Shown piece after piece: positions 18,567 through 19,410 of a stretch of 19,410 nt of DNA. This stretch comes from Gammaproteobacteria bacterium (GTDB lineage Bacteria > Pseudomonadota > Gammaproteobacteria > HK1), in the NCBI GenBank assembly GCA_022822245.1, contig JAJECB010000420.1:1-19410 (forward strand), given 5' to 3'. A model generated the notes under the pieces. The model worked only from the letters and a program-made list of their open reading frames with translations. It was not told the DNA's origin and did not search any database. The stretch's first letter is position 1, and each line of letters begins with the position of its first letter. Position numbers and translations under genes: made by a program.

Positions 18567-18665
18567 ATGAGATATCGCCTCGTTCAATTGGCCGTCGTGT
18601 CGACGCTGCTTGCGTGTTCGGCCTGGCCTGCCACCACGCGGGGGCCGTGCTCCCGGCACGGGTGA
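18567..18665 (+). CDS. Very short signal-peptide/lipoprotein-like ORF, possibly a gene remnant
   Basis: 32 residues. ATG 18567 has a well-placed GGAG (6 nt away). The translation MRYRLVQLAVVSTLLAC looks like a lipoprotein signal peptide with Cys17 in an LLAC lipobox, but only 15 more residues follow, rich in Thr, Pro, Arg and Cys and without family resemblance. Either it is a tiny lipoprotein or the surviving 5' end of a frameshifted or truncated exported protein. The bases after it, up to the antitoxin promoter, show no continuation I recognise in another frame. Confidence 0.35.
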   Translation: MRYRLVQLAVVSTLLACSAWPATTRGPCSRHG

Positions 18666-18712
18666 AGAAGCCGCGCGACAACGCATACCGTCCTGCCTCG
18701 TCGCTCGGCGTG

Positions 18713-18748
18713 TTGATCCTTGCTCACGACAGTGCTACAAGTAGCACT
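18713..18748 (+). promoter_or_regulatory. phd-vapC promoter with overlapping palindromic operator
   Basis: TTGATC (18713-18718) and TACAAG (18736-18741) are exactly 17 nt apart, each 4/6 to consensus. A perfect palindrome AGTGCTAC-AA-GTAGCACT (18731-18748) covers the -10 and ends at the base before the ATG. Transcription would start at or within a base or two of the ATG and no Shine-Dalgarno is present, implying a leaderless mRNA. The palindrome is the obvious binding site for antitoxin-mediated autorepression, as is usual for Phd/VapB modules. Confidence 0.65.
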
Positions 18749-19024
18749 ATGGATGTGATCGGGATCCGCGAATTGCGGCAGCGAGCGAGCGACTACCTCA
18801 GGCGGGTAGCGGCGGGCGAGACATTCGAGGTGACCGATCGCGGACGTCCGATCGCCCTCCTGACTCCCATTCCGAACTCATCTCCGCTGGACCAGCTTCG
18901 CGCAGCGGGTGATCTGGATGAAGCAACCGGTTCGGCGGATGATCTTCCCGAGCCTGTCGATCTCGTTCCCGGGGCGGAGCCGCCTTCCGTCCGGCTCGCG
19001 CGGCTGCGCAGCGATGAACGCTGA
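18749..19024 (+). CDS. Phd/YefM-type antitoxin (VapB partner of the PIN toxin)
   Basis: 91 residues. The N-terminal half, MDVIGIRELRQRASDYLRRVAAGETFEVTDRGRPIALLTPI, is the Phd_YefM DNA-binding fold; the acidic C-terminal half (DDLPEPVDLVPGAEPPSVRLARLRSDE) is the disordered, toxin-binding tail. It neutralises the downstream PIN-domain RNase and represses the operon. Start at ATG 18749 matches where family members begin; a longer in-frame reading back to 18506 crosses the promoter and is rejected. It overlaps the toxin gene by 11 nt, so translation is coupled. Confidence 0.92.
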   Translation: MDVIGIRELRQRASDYLRRVAAGETFEVTDRGRPIALLTPIPNSSPLDQLRAAGDLDEATGSADDLPEPVDLVPGAEPPSVRLARLRSDER

Positions 19025-19410
19025 ACGTGTCTGCTACGTCGATTCGTCGGCCATCGTCAAGCTTGTGGTGCGGGAAAATGAGTCTGCCGCGTTGCGGCGA
19101 TATCTCCGCGGGCGCTCGCTGGTGTCGAGTGCACTCGCCAGTGTAGAGGTCACTCGGGCAGTCATGCCGCATGGAGCCCGAACCCTGCGTACGGCCAAGG
19201 AGGTTCTCTCCCGCATCGAGATCGTGAGGATCAACGCCAAGGTGCTGTCCCGTGCGGCGATCATGGAGCCGGCGGACCTTCGCACCCTTGACGCGATCCA
19301 CCTCGCCACGGCGTCTCTCTTCGGAGAGTCCCTGCACCGATTCGTGTGCTACGACGGGCGGCTGGCGAGCGCGGCGAACGCTGGCAACTGGACCGTCGTG
19401 TCGCCCGATT
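19014..19410 (+). CDS. vapC: VapC-like PIN-domain ribonuclease toxin, 3' end beyond window
   Basis: 132 complete codons are visible from ATG 19014 and no stop occurs before the window end, so only a few residues are probably missing. The four acidic residues of the PIN active site are present: Asp10 (YVDSSAIVK), Glu45 (SVEVTRA), Asp93 (LRTLDAIHLATA) and Asp114 (CYDGRL). They coordinate Mg/Mn for cleavage of RNA (tRNA or rRNA in studied VapCs). All catalytic positions are intact, so the toxin looks functional. Pairing with a Phd-type antitoxin of the VapB class is common. Confidence 0.93.
   Translation, partial: MNAERVCYVDSSAIVKLVVRENESAALRRYLRGRSLVSSALASVEVTRAVMPHGARTLRTAKEVLSRIEIVRINAKVLSRAAIMEPADLRTLDAIHLATASLFGESLHRFVCYDGRLASAANAGNWTVVSPD

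Noticed and set aside
18506..19024. Antitoxin extended upstream to 172 residues
   Set aside because: The extension crosses the promoter and palindrome and does not resemble Phd/YefM proteins, which start at MDVIGIREL.

Overview
The window is a GC-rich (roughly 70 % by eye) bacterial chromosome segment. The organism looks like a proteobacterium, most likely gamma- or betaproteobacterial. The reasons are an E. coli-length SucA and PurB with the same catalytic-residue spacing, a hexameric-type citrate synthase, a small 4.5S-type SRP RNA and an initiator tRNA. The species cannot be named from this sequence alone. Gene density is high, starts are often GTG, and genes often overlap by 4 bp (GTGA).

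Layout. (i) 1-2047, minus strand: a compact operon of three exported proteins, in transcription order a Tat-exported amidohydrolase, a small YtkA-like His/Met-rich protein and a di-heme cytochrome c peroxidase/MauG-like protein cut by the window edge. A 21-bp dyad lies in its leader. (ii) 2104-2722: a non-coding patch with palindromes, the initiator tRNA-fMet gene (minus) with its own promoter, and a promoter for the next gene. (iii) 2723-3175, plus: a one-TM, Pro/Gly/Tyr/Trp-rich protein of unknown function. (iv) 3252-3602, minus: an orphan HigA-type antitoxin preceded by what looks like the last codons of a lost higB toxin, abutting the purB stop. (v) 3601-15830: a central-metabolism block. 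A divergent intergenic region (13349-13551) separates the minus-strand run sucA-sucB-lpd-acnA-purB from the plus-strand pair gltA-mdh. Together these encode citrate synthase, aconitase, the complete 2-oxoglutarate dehydrogenase complex and malate dehydrogenase. Isocitrate dehydrogenase, succinyl-CoA synthetase, succinate dehydrogenase and fumarase are not here. (vi) 15881-15990, minus: the SRP 4.5S RNA gene. (vii) 16115-17515, plus: an amidase-signature enzyme; 17733-18392, plus: a Prx6-type peroxiredoxin. (viii) 18393-19410, plus: a terminator hairpin, a very short signal-peptide ORF that may be a gene remnant, and a Phd/VapB-VapC toxin-antitoxin pair. The toxin runs off the window. A perfect palindrome overlaps the predicted promoter and ends at the antitoxin ATG, suggesting an autoregulated leaderless transcript.

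Most of the window is conserved housekeeping. The parts with most novelty potential are the three-gene exported amidohydrolase/YtkA/MauG-like operon, the decayed higBA locus at the end of purB, and the operator architecture of the phd-vapC pair.
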